Assembly (NCBI RefSeq): GCF_001940225.2
Contig: NZ_CP135164.1
Span: forward strand, 1,488,001-1,552,000
Reading direction: 5' to 3'
Length of the DNA: 64,000 nt
From: Roseburia sp. 499
GTDB taxonomy: Bacteria; Bacillota; Clostridia; Lachnospirales; Lachnospiraceae
Of the stretch, positions 1 to 7,849 are shown piece after piece. The notes beneath the pieces are model-generated. The model did no database searches. It was not told the origin of the DNA and worked only from the letters and a program-made list of their open reading frames with translations. The translations under genes were made by a program, and so were the position numbers. Each line of letters starts with the position of its first letter. The stretch's first letter is position 1.

Positions 1-1
1 A

Positions 2-148
2 GTAAATACCAAATTTGCAAAAGAAGTGGGAATTCACTCCCAGCTACTGCATGCCTATCAGATGAAGTTTGAGGATGGAAGAGAAGTAACTGCCACTTTG
101 AGCAAAGAATTTCAGAAAGTGTTAGAGTATTTAAAAAATAACGGATGA
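2..148 (+). CDS. C-terminal fragment of an unidentified protein (cut by left edge)
   Basis: An open frame enters from the left edge and ends at TGA 146-148, giving the last 48 residues of a protein. The tail is hydrophilic and ends with a lysine- and leucine-rich helix (KVLEYLKNN). I recognise no motif, and a fragment this short cannot be assigned. It lies just upstream of the promoter of the RNA-repeat/nuclease locus. I see no clear terminator between its stop and that promoter, only a short AATTGC/GCAATT inverted repeat (185-204) without a T-tract. That it is a real coding end rests on the uninterrupted frame and composition alone. Confidence 0.5.
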   Translation, partial: VNTKFAKEVGIHSQLLHAYQMKFEDGREVTATLSKEFQKVLEYLKNNG

Positions 149-186
149 GAATAATTTTGTATTTTTTACATAAATTTAAAATGTAA

Positions 187-215
187 TTGCATTTTACCGC
201 AATTTATTGTAGAAT
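187..215 (+). promoter_or_regulatory. Sigma-A type promoter of the tandem RNA / PBECR4 locus
   Basis: A -35 box TTGCAT (187-192) is followed by a 17-nt spacer and a -10 box TAGAAT (210-215). Transcription would start near 222, just ahead of a short hairpin (GCTG 228-231 / CAGC 237-240) and the structured leader. Seen in sequence; activity is inferred. Confidence 0.6.
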
Positions 216-270
216 GTAGTTAGAAAAGCTGTGAATCAGCGGTGGGTTGACACCTAAAATCTGATACTTT

Positions 271-370
271 TTCCGAACATAGGTGTCGGAGGTTGGCAGG
301 CAACGGAAAAACCTGTTATTTTCCAGACATAGGTGCTGGAGGTTGGCAGACAACGGAAAAATCAACCACG
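271..370 (+). repeat. Two contiguous 50-bp direct repeats
   Basis: Unit 1 (271-320) and unit 2 (321-370) match over roughly their first 42 bases, with few differences. Several of the differences compensate each other in a predicted stem. The units abut with no unique spacer, unlike a CRISPR array. Confidence 0.8.
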
Positions 371-411
371 AAAAGGGAATGTTTAGTGCTGCGGCATTAA
401 CGTTCCCTTTT
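371..411 (+). terminator. Hairpin between the RNA repeats and the nuclease gene
   Basis: AAAAGGGAA (371-379) pairs with TTCCCTTTT (403-411), and an inner AGTGC/GCATT stem extends the hairpin. The 3' arm ends in four T. A leaky terminator at exactly this place separates antitoxin RNA from toxin mRNA in type III toxin-antitoxin loci. Its A-rich 5' flank means it could also act on the other strand. Confidence 0.65.
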
Positions 412-437
412 CTAATAATAAAATTAAGGAAAATGTT

Positions 438-1106
438 ATGGACAAAAGACATGCAATTCAAATTATAACAAAATCGGCTAAATTATATAAAGAGTATTTG
501 GAAGATCAAAAAATACTATTTCTTTATGGCATACCATCTGAAATTAGAAAGCAGCTTGAAACAGAGGAAAATTATTTGCCACAGCTGAAGGGATACGAGG
601 TTGCTTTTCATCGCTATAATTTTTTACATTTGACAGGAGTAAGATTAAGTCCTAAGGTTGTATCTTCTATTCATTTTTACGAAAAATGTTTGAGTAACAG
701 ATTAACAGAAGAAGATTTTTCGTTTTCAAAAGACGGTTCCACAACTCAAAAGCTTGATATATTAGAAAATATGATGCAGATTAAGAAAACTGTAACAATG
801 ATTGGAGATTTTACAGGCAGAGGTCCAAAACTATTTACAGAAAAAGTTGCAGGAAATGTATGTGGATGTATTGGATTTGTAAAAGACCGTAATACCAGTT
901 TAAATGTTCCGAATACGTTATTGAAAAAAGATATAAGAGATGTAACAACTATACCAACACAAAAAGTGTACGCAGTGGCATCAAAGAAATATATGGATGA
1001 AAAATATTCTATATTTACAAAAGTGGATAAAAGTATACATATTAACGAATGTCGTTTTTCGGATGAAATAGAAAATATTTTAGAAAAGCCCAGACCATTA
1101 ATATAA
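438..1106 (+). CDS. PBECR4-like nuclease-fold protein, candidate RNA-partnered toxin
   Basis: This 222-residue soluble protein has no signal peptide or membrane segment. Residues 55-170 carry what I recognise as the PBECR4 pattern (Barnase/EndoU/ColicinE5-D/RelE-like nuclease superfamily): FLHLTGV at 62-68, a following SP...FYEKCL segment, MIGDFTG at 121-127, VAGNVCGCIGFVKD around 137-150 and VPNTLLKKDIRD at 157-168. RNase activity is inferred from the superfamily; I cannot name catalytic residues with certainty. AAGGA (426-430) precedes the ATG by 7 nt. The gene sits directly behind tandem structured repeats and a terminator, the arrangement of ToxIN/CptIN/TenpIN loci, but the protein does not resemble those toxins. 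Codon usage is AT-rich, more so than recU and the his genes, which suggests transfer. Alternatives are a plain phage-derived nuclease or a riboswitch-controlled gene. Confidence 0.65.
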   Translation: MDKRHAIQIITKSAKLYKEYLEDQKILFLYGIPSEIRKQLETEENYLPQLKGYEVAFHRYNFLHLTGVRLSPKVVSSIHFYEKCLSNRLTEEDFSFSKDGSTTQKLDILENMMQIKKTVTMIGDFTGRGPKLFTEKVAGNVCGCIGFVKDRNTSLNVPNTLLKKDIRDVTTIPTQKVYAVASKKYMDEKYSIFTKVDKSIHINECRFSDEIENILEKPRPLI

Positions 1107-1143
1107 AAATGTATCGTGAATAAAATTATAGGTGAGAAATATT

Positions 1144-1605
1144 ATGAAGTTTGTTAGAAAAATGTCTATCAGCGAAATTCCACAGGGTTTTGCCCTTATC
1201 CAAAATGTTTTTTATGAATTTATAGCGCCTGATTATTCAAGTGAGGGGATTGAAACCTTTGAAAATCAATTTTTGAAAAATACTGAATTTCAGCAAAAAT
1301 TTCATGATGGTAAAGAAGAAATGTACGGTGCCTTCGATAATGATGAATTAGCCGGTATTTTATCCATCAGTAATCATAATACTGTTTCTTGTGTATTTGT
1401 AAGAAAAGAATATCATAGACAAGGGATAGGTACTATGCTTTTTAATGAAATTATAAATATTTTGAAAATTCGCAATGTAACAGAAATTAAGCTAAATGCA
1501 TCACCATATGCTGTGCCCTTTTATCATGCAATTGGATTTCAGGACATGAAGAAAGAACAAGAATACAAGGGCATACGTTATACACCTATGAAAAGGAAGA
1601 TTTAA
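1144..1605 (+). CDS. GNAT family N-acetyltransferase
   Basis: This 153-residue single-domain GCN5-related acetyltransferase would use acetyl-CoA; its acceptor is unknown. The acetyl-CoA loop is visible as RKEYHRQGIGTMLF (Q-x-x-G-x-G/A form), and the usual C-terminal FYHAIGF element follows. I chose ATG 1144 because AGGTGAG (1130-1136) lies 7 nt upstream; an in-frame GTG at 1132 overlaps that site. It follows the PBECR4-like gene by 37 nt in the same direction with no terminator between, so the two may be co-transcribed. Its AT-rich composition matches that neighbour. No antitoxin-like partner (ribbon-helix-helix or HTH) is present, so I do not call it a GNAT toxin. Confidence 0.85.
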   Translation: MKFVRKMSISEIPQGFALIQNVFYEFIAPDYSSEGIETFENQFLKNTEFQQKFHDGKEEMYGAFDNDELAGILSISNHNTVSCVFVRKEYHRQGIGTMLFNEIINILKIRNVTEIKLNASPYAVPFYHAIGFQDMKKEQEYKGIRYTPMKRKI

Positions 1606-1665
1606 AATGATTCAAGAAGCAGTACACAGCCTATGAAATAACAACTTACTAACTTTGGAGGAATT

Positions 1666-2199
1666 ATGGCAACATGGAATTCAAGAGGTTTACGAGGTTC
1701 CACACTAGAAGAATTCATAAACCTCACCAATGAAAAATATTTATCGCAGGGACTGGCGCTAATTCAAAAAGTACCAACCCCAATTACGCCATTAAAAATA
1801 GACAAGGACAACCGCCACATCACGCTGGCATATTTTGAACAAAAAAGTACGGTAGACTATATTGGAGCTGTACAGGGAATACCAGTGTGCTTTGATGCCA
1901 AGGAATGCAATACAGACACCTTTCCTTTACAGAACATTCACTCGCACCAAATCGCATTTATGGGAAACATGGAAAAGCAGGATGGTATATCATTTTTGAT
2001 TATTTTTTATTCTCATCGAAATGAATTTTATTACCTGCGCTATGAAAAAATAATGGAATTTTGGAATCGTGCCCAAGAAGGTGGAAGAAAAAGTTTTCGT
2101 TATGAAGAATTAGAACCGGATTTTTTCTTTCATTCCCATGGTGGACTTTTAGTTCCATATTTGGATATGATGCAGAAGGATTTGGAAATGCGAGGTTGA
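1666..2199 (+). CDS. recU: Holliday junction resolvase RecU
   Basis: RecU cuts Holliday junctions during recombinational repair and chromosome segregation in Firmicutes. The 177-residue protein has the family's nuclease core: an Asp near residue 64, FDAKE at 76-80 and the basic GGRKSF segment near the C-terminus. GGAGGA lies 5 nt before the ATG. In Bacillus recU is paired with ponA; here it sits between the accessory patch and the histidine operon, and no penicillin-binding protein is adjacent. Its stop codon overlaps the -35 box of the his promoter, so recU ends exactly where his transcription control begins. Confidence 0.95.
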   Translation: MATWNSRGLRGSTLEEFINLTNEKYLSQGLALIQKVPTPITPLKIDKDNRHITLAYFEQKSTVDYIGAVQGIPVCFDAKECNTDTFPLQNIHSHQIAFMGNMEKQDGISFLIIFYSHRNEFYYLRYEKIMEFWNRAQEGGRKSFRYEELEPDFFFHSHGGLLVPYLDMMQKDLEMRG

Positions 2200-2224
2200 C
2201 AATTTGTTCTTTGTTGGATATAAT
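2196..2224 (+). promoter_or_regulatory. Consensus promoter of the histidine operon
   Basis: TTGACA (2196-2201), a 17-nt spacer and TATAAT (2219-2224) form a perfect consensus promoter overlapping the recU stop. The leader of about 60 nt contains an imperfect hairpin (TTTAGT...ACTAAA) but neither a histidine-rich leader peptide nor a T-box that I can see. Confidence 0.8.
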
Positions 2225-2293
2225 ATGAATAATTTTAGTTTAGTAGCATGGTAGCACACTAAAGTGCATGACAATAGAAAATTGGAGGAAATT

Positions 2294-3481
2294 ATGGAAC
2301 GACGTTTATTACATACCCCGGAAGGTGTTCGGGATATTTACAATTCAGAATGCGCGAAAAAACTTGTTTTGCAGGATAACTTGCATAATCTACTAAAAAA
2401 ATACGGATATCATGCAATTGAGACACCGACCTTTGAATTTTTCGACATTTTCGGGAAGGAAATTGGAACAACTCCTTCCAAAGACTTATATAAATTTTTT
2501 GACCGTGAAGGAAACACATTAGTATTACGTCCGGATATTACTCCGTCTATCGCAAGATGCGTAGCAAAATATTATGCAGAAGAAGATTTACCGGTTCGTC
2601 TTTGCTATATGGGTAATACCTTTATTAATAATACCAGTTATCAGGGACGTTTGAAGGAATCTACACAGTTGGGAGCAGAGATGATAGGCGATAACTCTGT
2701 AGATGCAGATGCAGAAATTATTGCACTGGTAGTAAATGCTTTAAAAACAGCAGGATTACAAGAATTCCAGATTGGTGTTGGCCATGTGGGATTTTTTAAA
2801 GGATTAGTGGAGGCAGCAAAATTACAAGAAGAAACTGAAACTGAATTAATGAATCTGATTTCTAACAAAAACTTTTTTGGTGTAGATGAATTAATTGATT
2901 CACTTTGTCTAAATGCTGATTTAAAAGAGTTGTTTTCCATGCTGGGAAGTCTTAGTATGTCTGAAGATATGTTGAATCGTGCCAAGAAACTTGCAGCATC
3001 ATATCCTATGGTGTTAGAGGCATTGGAACATCTAGAATTATTATTACAGGTACTTTCCTGTTATGGAGTGGAAAAATACGTTTCCTTAGAACCAGGCATG
3101 ATTAGCAGTTACCATTATTATACTGGAATTATTTTTGCCGGATATACTTTTGGAAGTGGCGAGCCTATTGTAAAAGGTGGCAGATATGACAATTTACTTC
3201 CTTATTTTGGGAAAAATGCTCCTTCCATCGGTTTTGCTGTAGTTATTGATCAGTTGATGGCTGCGTTATCCAGACAAAAAATTGAAATACCGGTACAAGA
3301 TAATCAGGTCTTAATTGTTTATAAAGAAACCAGCCATGACAATGCCATTAAGAAGGCACTATCATTAAGAGAACAAGGCACAGGCGTTTCTCTTGTGAAA
3401 TGGGCAGCCCATAAAACAGTAGAAGATTATAAGGCATATGCTGCGCGAATGCACATGCAGGATATAACATTTATGGAATAG
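2294..3481 (+). CDS. hisZ: ATP phosphoribosyltransferase regulatory subunit HisZ
   Basis: HisZ is a catalytically inactive HisRS-like protein that forms a complex with short-form HisG and is needed for its activity and histidine feedback. The protein (395 residues from this start) shows class II synthetase-like motifs: the N-terminal TPEGVRDI, a motif-2-like region and GGRYDNLL near residue 300. GGAGGA (2283-2288) fits ATG 2294; an upstream in-frame GTG at 2264 has no such site. It heads the operon, and the short HisG that depends on it follows 15 nt downstream. A true hisS is unlikely given the length and the context. Confidence 0.95.
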   Translation: MERRLLHTPEGVRDIYNSECAKKLVLQDNLHNLLKKYGYHAIETPTFEFFDIFGKEIGTTPSKDLYKFFDREGNTLVLRPDITPSIARCVAKYYAEEDLPVRLCYMGNTFINNTSYQGRLKESTQLGAEMIGDNSVDADAEIIALVVNALKTAGLQEFQIGVGHVGFFKGLVEAAKLQEETETELMNLISNKNFFGVDELIDSLCLNADLKELFSMLGSLSMSEDMLNRAKKLAASYPMVLEALEHLELLLQVLSCYGVEKYVSLEPGMISSYHYYTGIIFAGYTFGSGEPIVKGGRYDNLLPYFGKNAPSIGFAVVIDQLMAALSRQKIEIPVQDNQVLIVYKETSHDNAIKKALSLREQGTGVSLVKWAAHKTVEDYKAYAARMHMQDITFME

Positions 3482-3496
3482 CACGGGAGGAACAAG

Positions 3497-4150
3497 ATGA
3501 GATATTTAACATTTGCACTTGGAAAAGGAAGACTGGCGAAACAGACCTTGGAAACCTTTGAGAAAATTGGAATTACCTGTCAGGAAATGAAGGATAAAGA
3601 TACCAGAAAGCTGATATTTGTCAATGAAGATTTGAAATTAAAGTTTTTCCTTGCGAAGGGACCGGATGTTCCAACTTATGTAGAATATGGGGCTGCTGAT
3701 ATCGGGATTGTTGGAAAAGATACTATTTTAGAAGAGGCGCGTAATATTTATGAAGTATTGGACCTGGGCTTTGGAAAATGCAGGATGTGTGTCTGCGGTC
3801 CGAAGGATGCAGAAGAACTGTTAAAACACCATGAGTTAATCAGTGTAGCAACCAAATATCCTAGAATCGCCAAGGATTATTTTTATAACAAAAAACATCA
3901 GACCGTGGAAATTATCAAATTGAATGGTTCTATCGAACTGGCACCAATTGTTGGTCTGTCGGAAGTAATCGTAGATATAGTAGAAACCGGAACTACCTTA
4001 CGTGAAAACGGTTTAAGTGTATTAGAAGAAGTTTGTCCTCTTTCTGCTCGAATGGTAGTAAATCAGGTCAGCATGAAAATGGAAAATGAACGTATTACTA
4101 AATTAATCAGTGATTTGAAAGAGGTATTGGCAAAGGAGAATGGCAAATGA
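3497..4150 (+). CDS. hisG: ATP phosphoribosyltransferase, short form, HisG
   Basis: HisG joins ATP and PRPP to make phosphoribosyl-ATP, the first and committed step of histidine synthesis. At 217 residues it is the short form, which lacks the C-terminal regulatory domain and relies on HisZ, encoded just upstream. Visible family features are the N-terminal [20 protein letters not shown] and a PRPP-loop region near [22 protein letters not shown] precedes the ATG. The reading frame overlaps hisD by 4 nt (ATGA), indicating translational coupling. Confidence 0.97.
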   Translation: MRYLTFALGKGRLAKQTLETFEKIGITCQEMKDKDTRKLIFVNEDLKLKFFLAKGPDVPTYVEYGAADIGIVGKDTILEEARNIYEVLDLGFGKCRMCVCGPKDAEELLKHHELISVATKYPRIAKDYFYNKKHQTVEIIKLNGSIELAPIVGLSEVIVDIVETGTTLRENGLSVLEEVCPLSARMVVNQVSMKMENERITKLISDLKEVLAKENGK

Positions 4151-5439
4151 GAACATTAAAATTAACAAGTGATACAAAAAAGAATCTATTAGAAGACTTA
4201 TTAAAAAGAAGTCCAAACAATTACACACAATATGAAGAAAGTGTCAATGCAATTATTGAAAAAGTACGTGCTGAAAAAGACGCTGCTGTTTTTTCCTATA
4301 CAAAACAGTTTGATGGTGCGGATATCAATGCTTCCAATATTCGTGTGACAGAAGATGAAATTAAAGAAGCATATACTTTAGTGGATGATAAATTGTTACA
4401 GGTAATGCGCAAATCCTTGGAAAACATTCGCGTTTACCATGAAAAGCAGAAGCAGTACAGTTGGTTTGACAGTCGTCCGGATGGTGTCATGCTTGGTCAA
4501 AAAGTAACCGCGCTTGCAAGTGCCGGTGTTTATGTACCTGGTGGAAAGGCTGCTTATCCTTCTTCGGTACTGATGAATGTTATCCCTGCAAAAGTAGCCG
4601 GTGTAGAAAAAATTGTGATGACTACTCCATGTAACAAAGAAGGAAAAGTCAATCCTGCCACATTAGTAGCTGCAATGGAAGCTGGTGTAACAGAAATCTA
4701 CAAAGTCGGTGGAGCACAGGCAATCGCAGCCCTTGCCTTCGGAACAGAGAGTATTCCTAAGGTAGATAAAATTGTAGGACCTGGAAATATCTATGTTGCC
4801 CTTGCAAAAAAGGCAGTATTCGGTCATGTTAGCATTGACTCAATCGCTGGACCAAGTGAGATTCTGGTATTGGCAGATGAAACATCTAATCCACGCTATG
4901 TAGCTGCAGATTTATTATCTCAGGCAGAGCACGATGAACTGGCAAGTGCTATTTTAATTACCACCAGTGAAGAATTGGCAAAGAAAGTATCAGAAGAAGC
5001 AGATAAGTTTGTAGCTGAGCTTTCCAGAAAAGAGATTATTGAAAAATCTCTGGAAAACTATGGATACATATTGATTGCAGATTCCTTAGACGAAGCAATT
5101 GAAACTGCCAACGAAATCGCATCCGAACACCTTGAAATTTTAACAGCAAATCCTTTCGAGGTTATGATGAAGATTAAGAATGCCGGAGCTATTTTCGTAG
5201 GCGAATATGCAAGTGAACCACTAGGTGATTATTTTGCAGGACCAAATCACATTTTACCTACCAATGGAACAGCCAAGTTCTTCTCGCCATTAGGAGTAGA
5301 CGACTTTATCAAAAAATCCAGTATTATTTCTTACTCCAGAGAAGCTTTAGAGCCTGTGTATAAAGATATTGTACAATTTGCAACCTCTGAACAGTTGACG
5401 GCCCATGCAAATTCCATTAAAGTAAGATTTGAAGATTAG
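4147..5439 (+). CDS. hisD: Histidinol dehydrogenase HisD
   Basis: HisD oxidises L-histidinol to L-histidine in two NAD-dependent steps, the end of the pathway. The 430-residue length is typical. The family signature runs from about residue 215 ([16 protein letters not shown]) through IAGPSEI to the zinc-ligand region LLSQAEHDE near residue 260; a later GPNHILPT segment supplies another ligand His. It overlaps hisG by 4 nt and is followed 19 nt later by hisB. hisC is not in the cluster, so the aminotransferase must be encoded elsewhere. Confidence 0.97.
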   Translation: MRTLKLTSDTKKNLLEDLLKRSPNNYTQYEESVNAIIEKVRAEKDAAVFSYTKQFDGADINASNIRVTEDEIKEAYTLVDDKLLQVMRKSLENIRVYHEKQKQYSWFDSRPDGVMLGQKVTALASAGVYVPGGKAAYPSSVLMNVIPAKVAGVEKIVMTTPCNKEGKVNPATLVAAMEAGVTEIYKVGGAQAIAALAFGTESIPKVDKIVGPGNIYVALAKKAVFGHVSIDSIAGPSEILVLADETSNPRYVAADLLSQAEHDELASAILITTSEELAKKVSEEADKFVAELSRKEIIEKSLENYGYILIADSLDEAIETANEIASEHLEILTANPFEVMMKIKNAGAIFVGEYASEPLGDYFAGPNHILPTNGTAKFFSPLGVDDFIKKSSIISYSREALEPVYKDIVQFATSEQLTAHANSIKVRFED

Positions 5440-5458
5440 ATAGAAAAGAGGTAAAGGT

Positions 5459-6052
5459 ATGTCATTTCAAAGAAATGTACAACAAAACCGTAAAACAAAG
5501 GAAACCGATATTTCCCTTTCTTTTAATATTGACGGAAACGGCGAAACTCAGTTAGATACCGGAATTGGATTTTTCAATCATATGTTGGATGGTTTTGCCC
5601 GTCATGGTTTTTTTAACTTAAAGGTACAAGTAAAGGGCGATTTAGAAGTAGATCCCCATCACACCATTGAAGATACCGGAATTGTGCTTGGAACAGCAAT
5701 TCGAAAGTCCTTAGGCGATAAGCGGGGAATCAAGCGATTTGGCAGTTGTATTCTTCCTATGGACGAAACACTGGTACTTTGTGCTGTTGATTTGAGTGGA
5801 AGACCTTATTTTTCCTTTGAAGGAGAATTTACCACAGAGCGAGTAGGATATATGGATACCGAAATGGTACGGGAATTTTTCTATGCCATTTCCTATAGTG
5901 CGGGAATGAACTTACATATGAAAATATTAGCTGGAACCAATAACCATCATATGATAGAAGCTTTGTTTAAAGCATTTGGAAGAGCTCTGGATGAAGCAAC
6001 AACAATTGACCCGCGAATTACAGATATTATGTCAACGAAAGGTAGTTTATAG
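5459..6052 (+). CDS. hisB: Imidazoleglycerol-phosphate dehydratase HisB
   Basis: HisB dehydrates imidazole-glycerol phosphate to imidazole-acetol phosphate. The 197-residue protein is the monofunctional form without the N-terminal histidinol-phosphatase domain of enteric HisB. Both manganese-binding signatures are present: HHTIEDTGI in the first half and [17 protein letters not shown] in the second. AAGAGG precedes the ATG. The histidinol-phosphate phosphatase needed by the pathway is not in this window. Confidence 0.96.
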   Translation: MSFQRNVQQNRKTKETDISLSFNIDGNGETQLDTGIGFFNHMLDGFARHGFFNLKVQVKGDLEVDPHHTIEDTGIVLGTAIRKSLGDKRGIKRFGSCILPMDETLVLCAVDLSGRPYFSFEGEFTTERVGYMDTEMVREFFYAISYSAGMNLHMKILAGTNNHHMIEALFKAFGRALDEATTIDPRITDIMSTKGSL

Positions 6053-6060
6053 GTGATAAT

Positions 6061-7341
6061 ATGGAACACAAGAACCTGATTGCCACCATGTATTTAAAGA
6101 ATGGTATGGCAGTAAAAAGCCCACTTGAGTTAGAAAGCGTAGGTGATTTTAAGACTCTGGCTAAACTGTATAACGATAGTGGAATAGATAAATTATATAT
6201 TTTTGATTTATCCGATAATGACAATGAACATGATTTGAATCTTCACACCATTAAGGAATTATGCCGAATTGTAGAGATTCCTGTTTATGGTGGCGGAAAT
6301 ATTAATCGTTTAGAGGATATTAAGAAAATCCTTTATGCCGGATGCAAGGGAGCTATTTTAAACAGCGCCAAGCATGAAGCACTGCAGCTTGCAGAAGAAG
6401 GTGGACAGCGTTTTGGCAGAGAAAAAATGCTTCTTTCTATCGAAAATGTAGATATTTTATTTAAACATAAAGAAGAAGTAACGAAGTATATCCATAAATT
6501 AGTGGTTATGAATGAAAATATTGTTGACACTATGGGGAACGTAACCTCACTTCCATATAGTGTTATTATAAATGATTTTAATTTAGAACGTTGGGCAGAT
6601 ATATTAAAAAAAGATTCTGTTACTGGAATCGGCGGTAATTATATCAGCAATCCGGAAACCGATGTTATGAAGTTAAAAATGCTTCTTGCTATGCAAGGCG
6701 TAGAGACAGAAAAATTTGAGTCTTCTGTAGAATGGTCTGAATTTAAATTAAATGAACAAGGAATGATTCCGGTAGTTGTTCAAGATTATCAAACCTCTGA
6801 GGTATTAATGTTGGCTTATATGAATGAAGAGGCATTTAATACCACCCTTGCTACAGGAAAAATGACCTATTACAGCAGAAGTCGCCAAGAACTTTGGACG
6901 AAAGGTGAGACCTCCGGTCATTATCAGTATGTGAAATCTTTAACAATTGATTGTGATAAGGATACGATTCTTGCAAAAGTTTCCCAGGTTGGTGTGGCAT
7001 GTCACACCGGCAATCCAACTTGTTTCTTTACGGAATTAGTGAAAAAAGAATATACCGGTAAAAATCCATTAAAGGTATTTGAAAATGTCTATAATGTAAT
7101 TGCAGACCGCAAAGTACATCCAAAGGAAGGTTCTTACACCAACTATCTGTTTGATAAGGGAATTGATAAGATTTTGAAAAAAGTAGGAGAGGAAGCAACC
7201 GAAATTGTAATTGCAGCCAAGAATCCTGAGCCGGAAGAAATCAAATATGAAATATCCGATTTCTTGTATCACATGATGGTACTTATGGTAGAAAAAGGAA
7301 TTACCTGGGAAGAGGTTATGGAAGAATTAAGTCAGAGATAA
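6061..7341 (+). CDS. hisIE: HisIE (PR-AMP cyclohydrolase / PR-ATP pyrophosphatase) with an N-terminal HisF-like barrel
   Basis: Three domains are fused. Residues 1 to about 222 resemble a full HisA/HisF (beta/alpha)8 barrel, with [16 protein letters not shown] and a late GIGGN segment at phosphate-binding positions. The first catalytic Asp position reads ATMYLKNG, where HisF has a CLDVKDG-like motif, so the Asp is replaced by Tyr. Residues 226-335 are HisI, with the metal-binding DCDKDT and CHTGNPTC. Residues 340-426 are HisE, with the EEATE motif. The HisI and HisE reactions (hydrolysis of PR-ATP to PR-AMP, then ring opening) should be intact; the barrel is probably not an enzyme. The gene ends the operon 9 nt after hisB and before a strong terminator. 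Genuine hisA, hisF and hisH are absent here. Confidence 0.93.
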   Translation: MEHKNLIATMYLKNGMAVKSPLELESVGDFKTLAKLYNDSGIDKLYIFDLSDNDNEHDLNLHTIKELCRIVEIPVYGGGNINRLEDIKKILYAGCKGAILNSAKHEALQLAEEGGQRFGREKMLLSIENVDILFKHKEEVTKYIHKLVVMNENIVDTMGNVTSLPYSVIINDFNLERWADILKKDSVTGIGGNYISNPETDVMKLKMLLAMQGVETEKFESSVEWSEFKLNEQGMIPVVVQDYQTSEVLMLAYMNEEAFNTTLATGKMTYYSRSRQELWTKGETSGHYQYVKSLTIDCDKDTILAKVSQVGVACHTGNPTCFFTELVKKEYTGKNPLKVFENVYNVIADRKVHPKEGSYTNYLFDKGIDKILKKVGEEATEIVIAAKNPEPEEIKYEISDFLYHMMVLMVEKGITWEEVMEELSQR

Positions 7342-7346
7342 TATAC

Positions 7347-7390
7347 AAAAGGTATTTGTGATAAAAATAAACACAAGTACCTTTTTTTTT
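7347..7390 (+). terminator. Terminator of the histidine operon
   Basis: AAAGGTATTTGTG (from 7348) pairs with CACAAGTACCTTT (from 7372), followed by a run of nine T. This is a canonical intrinsic terminator ending the his operon. Confidence 0.9.
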
Positions 7391-7457
7391 GCATTTCTTT
7401 GCATTTTTTCTTTTCCTTAAAACTAAAATAGAAATAAGAGGTTTTAAGGAGTTTTTT

Positions 7458-7778
7458 ATGGAAAAATCACTTCAACAATCAGTAGAAGAACGCAGAGCCT
7501 ATATCAATCAGATACGTTCTTCCTTTCAAACAGACAATTCCACTGCAACCGGACACTATTCCTTATATGGTACGATGGAAAAGAGAGAAGAACAAACACC
7601 AGCCGCATCCACGCTTGGCATCCGTACCATAATTGCACTTCTTATTTTTGCAGCATTTGTCTATTGTGATAAAGAAAAAATTACTTATCACGATTATTCC
7701 ACAGAACAAGTTTTTTCTCAGATAGAATGGAATCCGCTTCCAATGGACGAAATTGATGAGTATGTACAATCCCTTTAA
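7458..7778 (+). CDS. Small single-pass membrane protein of unknown function
   Basis: This is a 106-residue protein from ATG 7458; AAGGAG lies 6 nt upstream, and longer in-frame starts lack one. The first 60 residues are polar (QQSVEERRAYINQIRSSF). One transmembrane segment follows near residues 62-78 (IRTIIALLIFAAFVY), then an acidic C-terminal tail. I recognise no family. It has its own space between the his terminator and the promoter of the next gene, so it is probably transcribed alone. It may be a small regulator or chaperone at the membrane, but nothing in the sequence says which. Confidence 0.7.
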   Translation: MEKSLQQSVEERRAYINQIRSSFQTDNSTATGHYSLYGTMEKREEQTPAASTLGIRTIIALLIFAAFVYCDKEKITYHDYSTEQVFSQIEWNPLPMDEIDEYVQSL

Positions 7779-7791
7779 AATATGCTATACT
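7763..7791 (+). promoter_or_regulatory. Extended -10 promoter of the radical-SAM gene cluster
   Basis: TGTACA (7763-7768), a 17-nt spacer and TATACT (7786-7791), preceded by TGc, form an extended -10 promoter. The -35 overlaps the end of the preceding small gene. Confidence 0.6.
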
Positions 7792-7849
7792 AACATACAT
7801 GTGTGCAGATTCATCTGTACCAATAGAAGAAAATGATAAGGAGCAATTT

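Larger units (their letters stand above)
222..411 (+). ncRNA. Candidate structured RNA: two tandem pseudoknot-capable units inside a closing stem, ended by a terminator
   Basis: GTGG-g-TTGA (242-250) is complementary to TCAACCAC (362-369), which would close the whole element with 8 pairs and one bulged G. Inside are two 50-nt units. Each has a 5-bp stem around the identical loop ACATAGGTG: TCCGA/TCGGA at 272-276/286-290 and TCCAG/CTGGA at 322-326/336-340. The two inner pairs differ between units but remain paired. Each unit then has GTTG/CAAC (292-295/301-304; 342-345/351-354) and ends GGAAAAA. The loop segment AGGT can pair with an ACCT ahead of each stem (252-255; 311-314); for unit 1 the match is the full CACCTA/TAGGTG. 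This looks like RNA selected for structure, either an antitoxin RNA of type III style or a cis-regulatory leader. I know of no named family that matches. Confidence 0.6.

Noticed and set aside
271..370. CRISPR array
   Set aside because: Only two repeats, directly abutting with no unique spacers, no cas genes, and internal compensatory changes that fit RNA folding.
204..461. Antisense 85-residue open frame across the RNA repeats
   Set aside because: It runs opposite to the promoter, has no ribosome site and simply translates the repeats and hairpin; the Cys/Leu-rich product resembles no protein.
283..468. Forward 61-residue frame inside the repeats
   Set aside because: It crosses the terminator hairpin and overlaps the nuclease gene start; no ribosome site and repeat-derived sequence.
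1144..1605. GNAT toxin of a type II toxin-antitoxin pair
   Set aside because: No ribbon-helix-helix or HTH antitoxin gene is adjacent; sequence fits a generic acetyltransferase.
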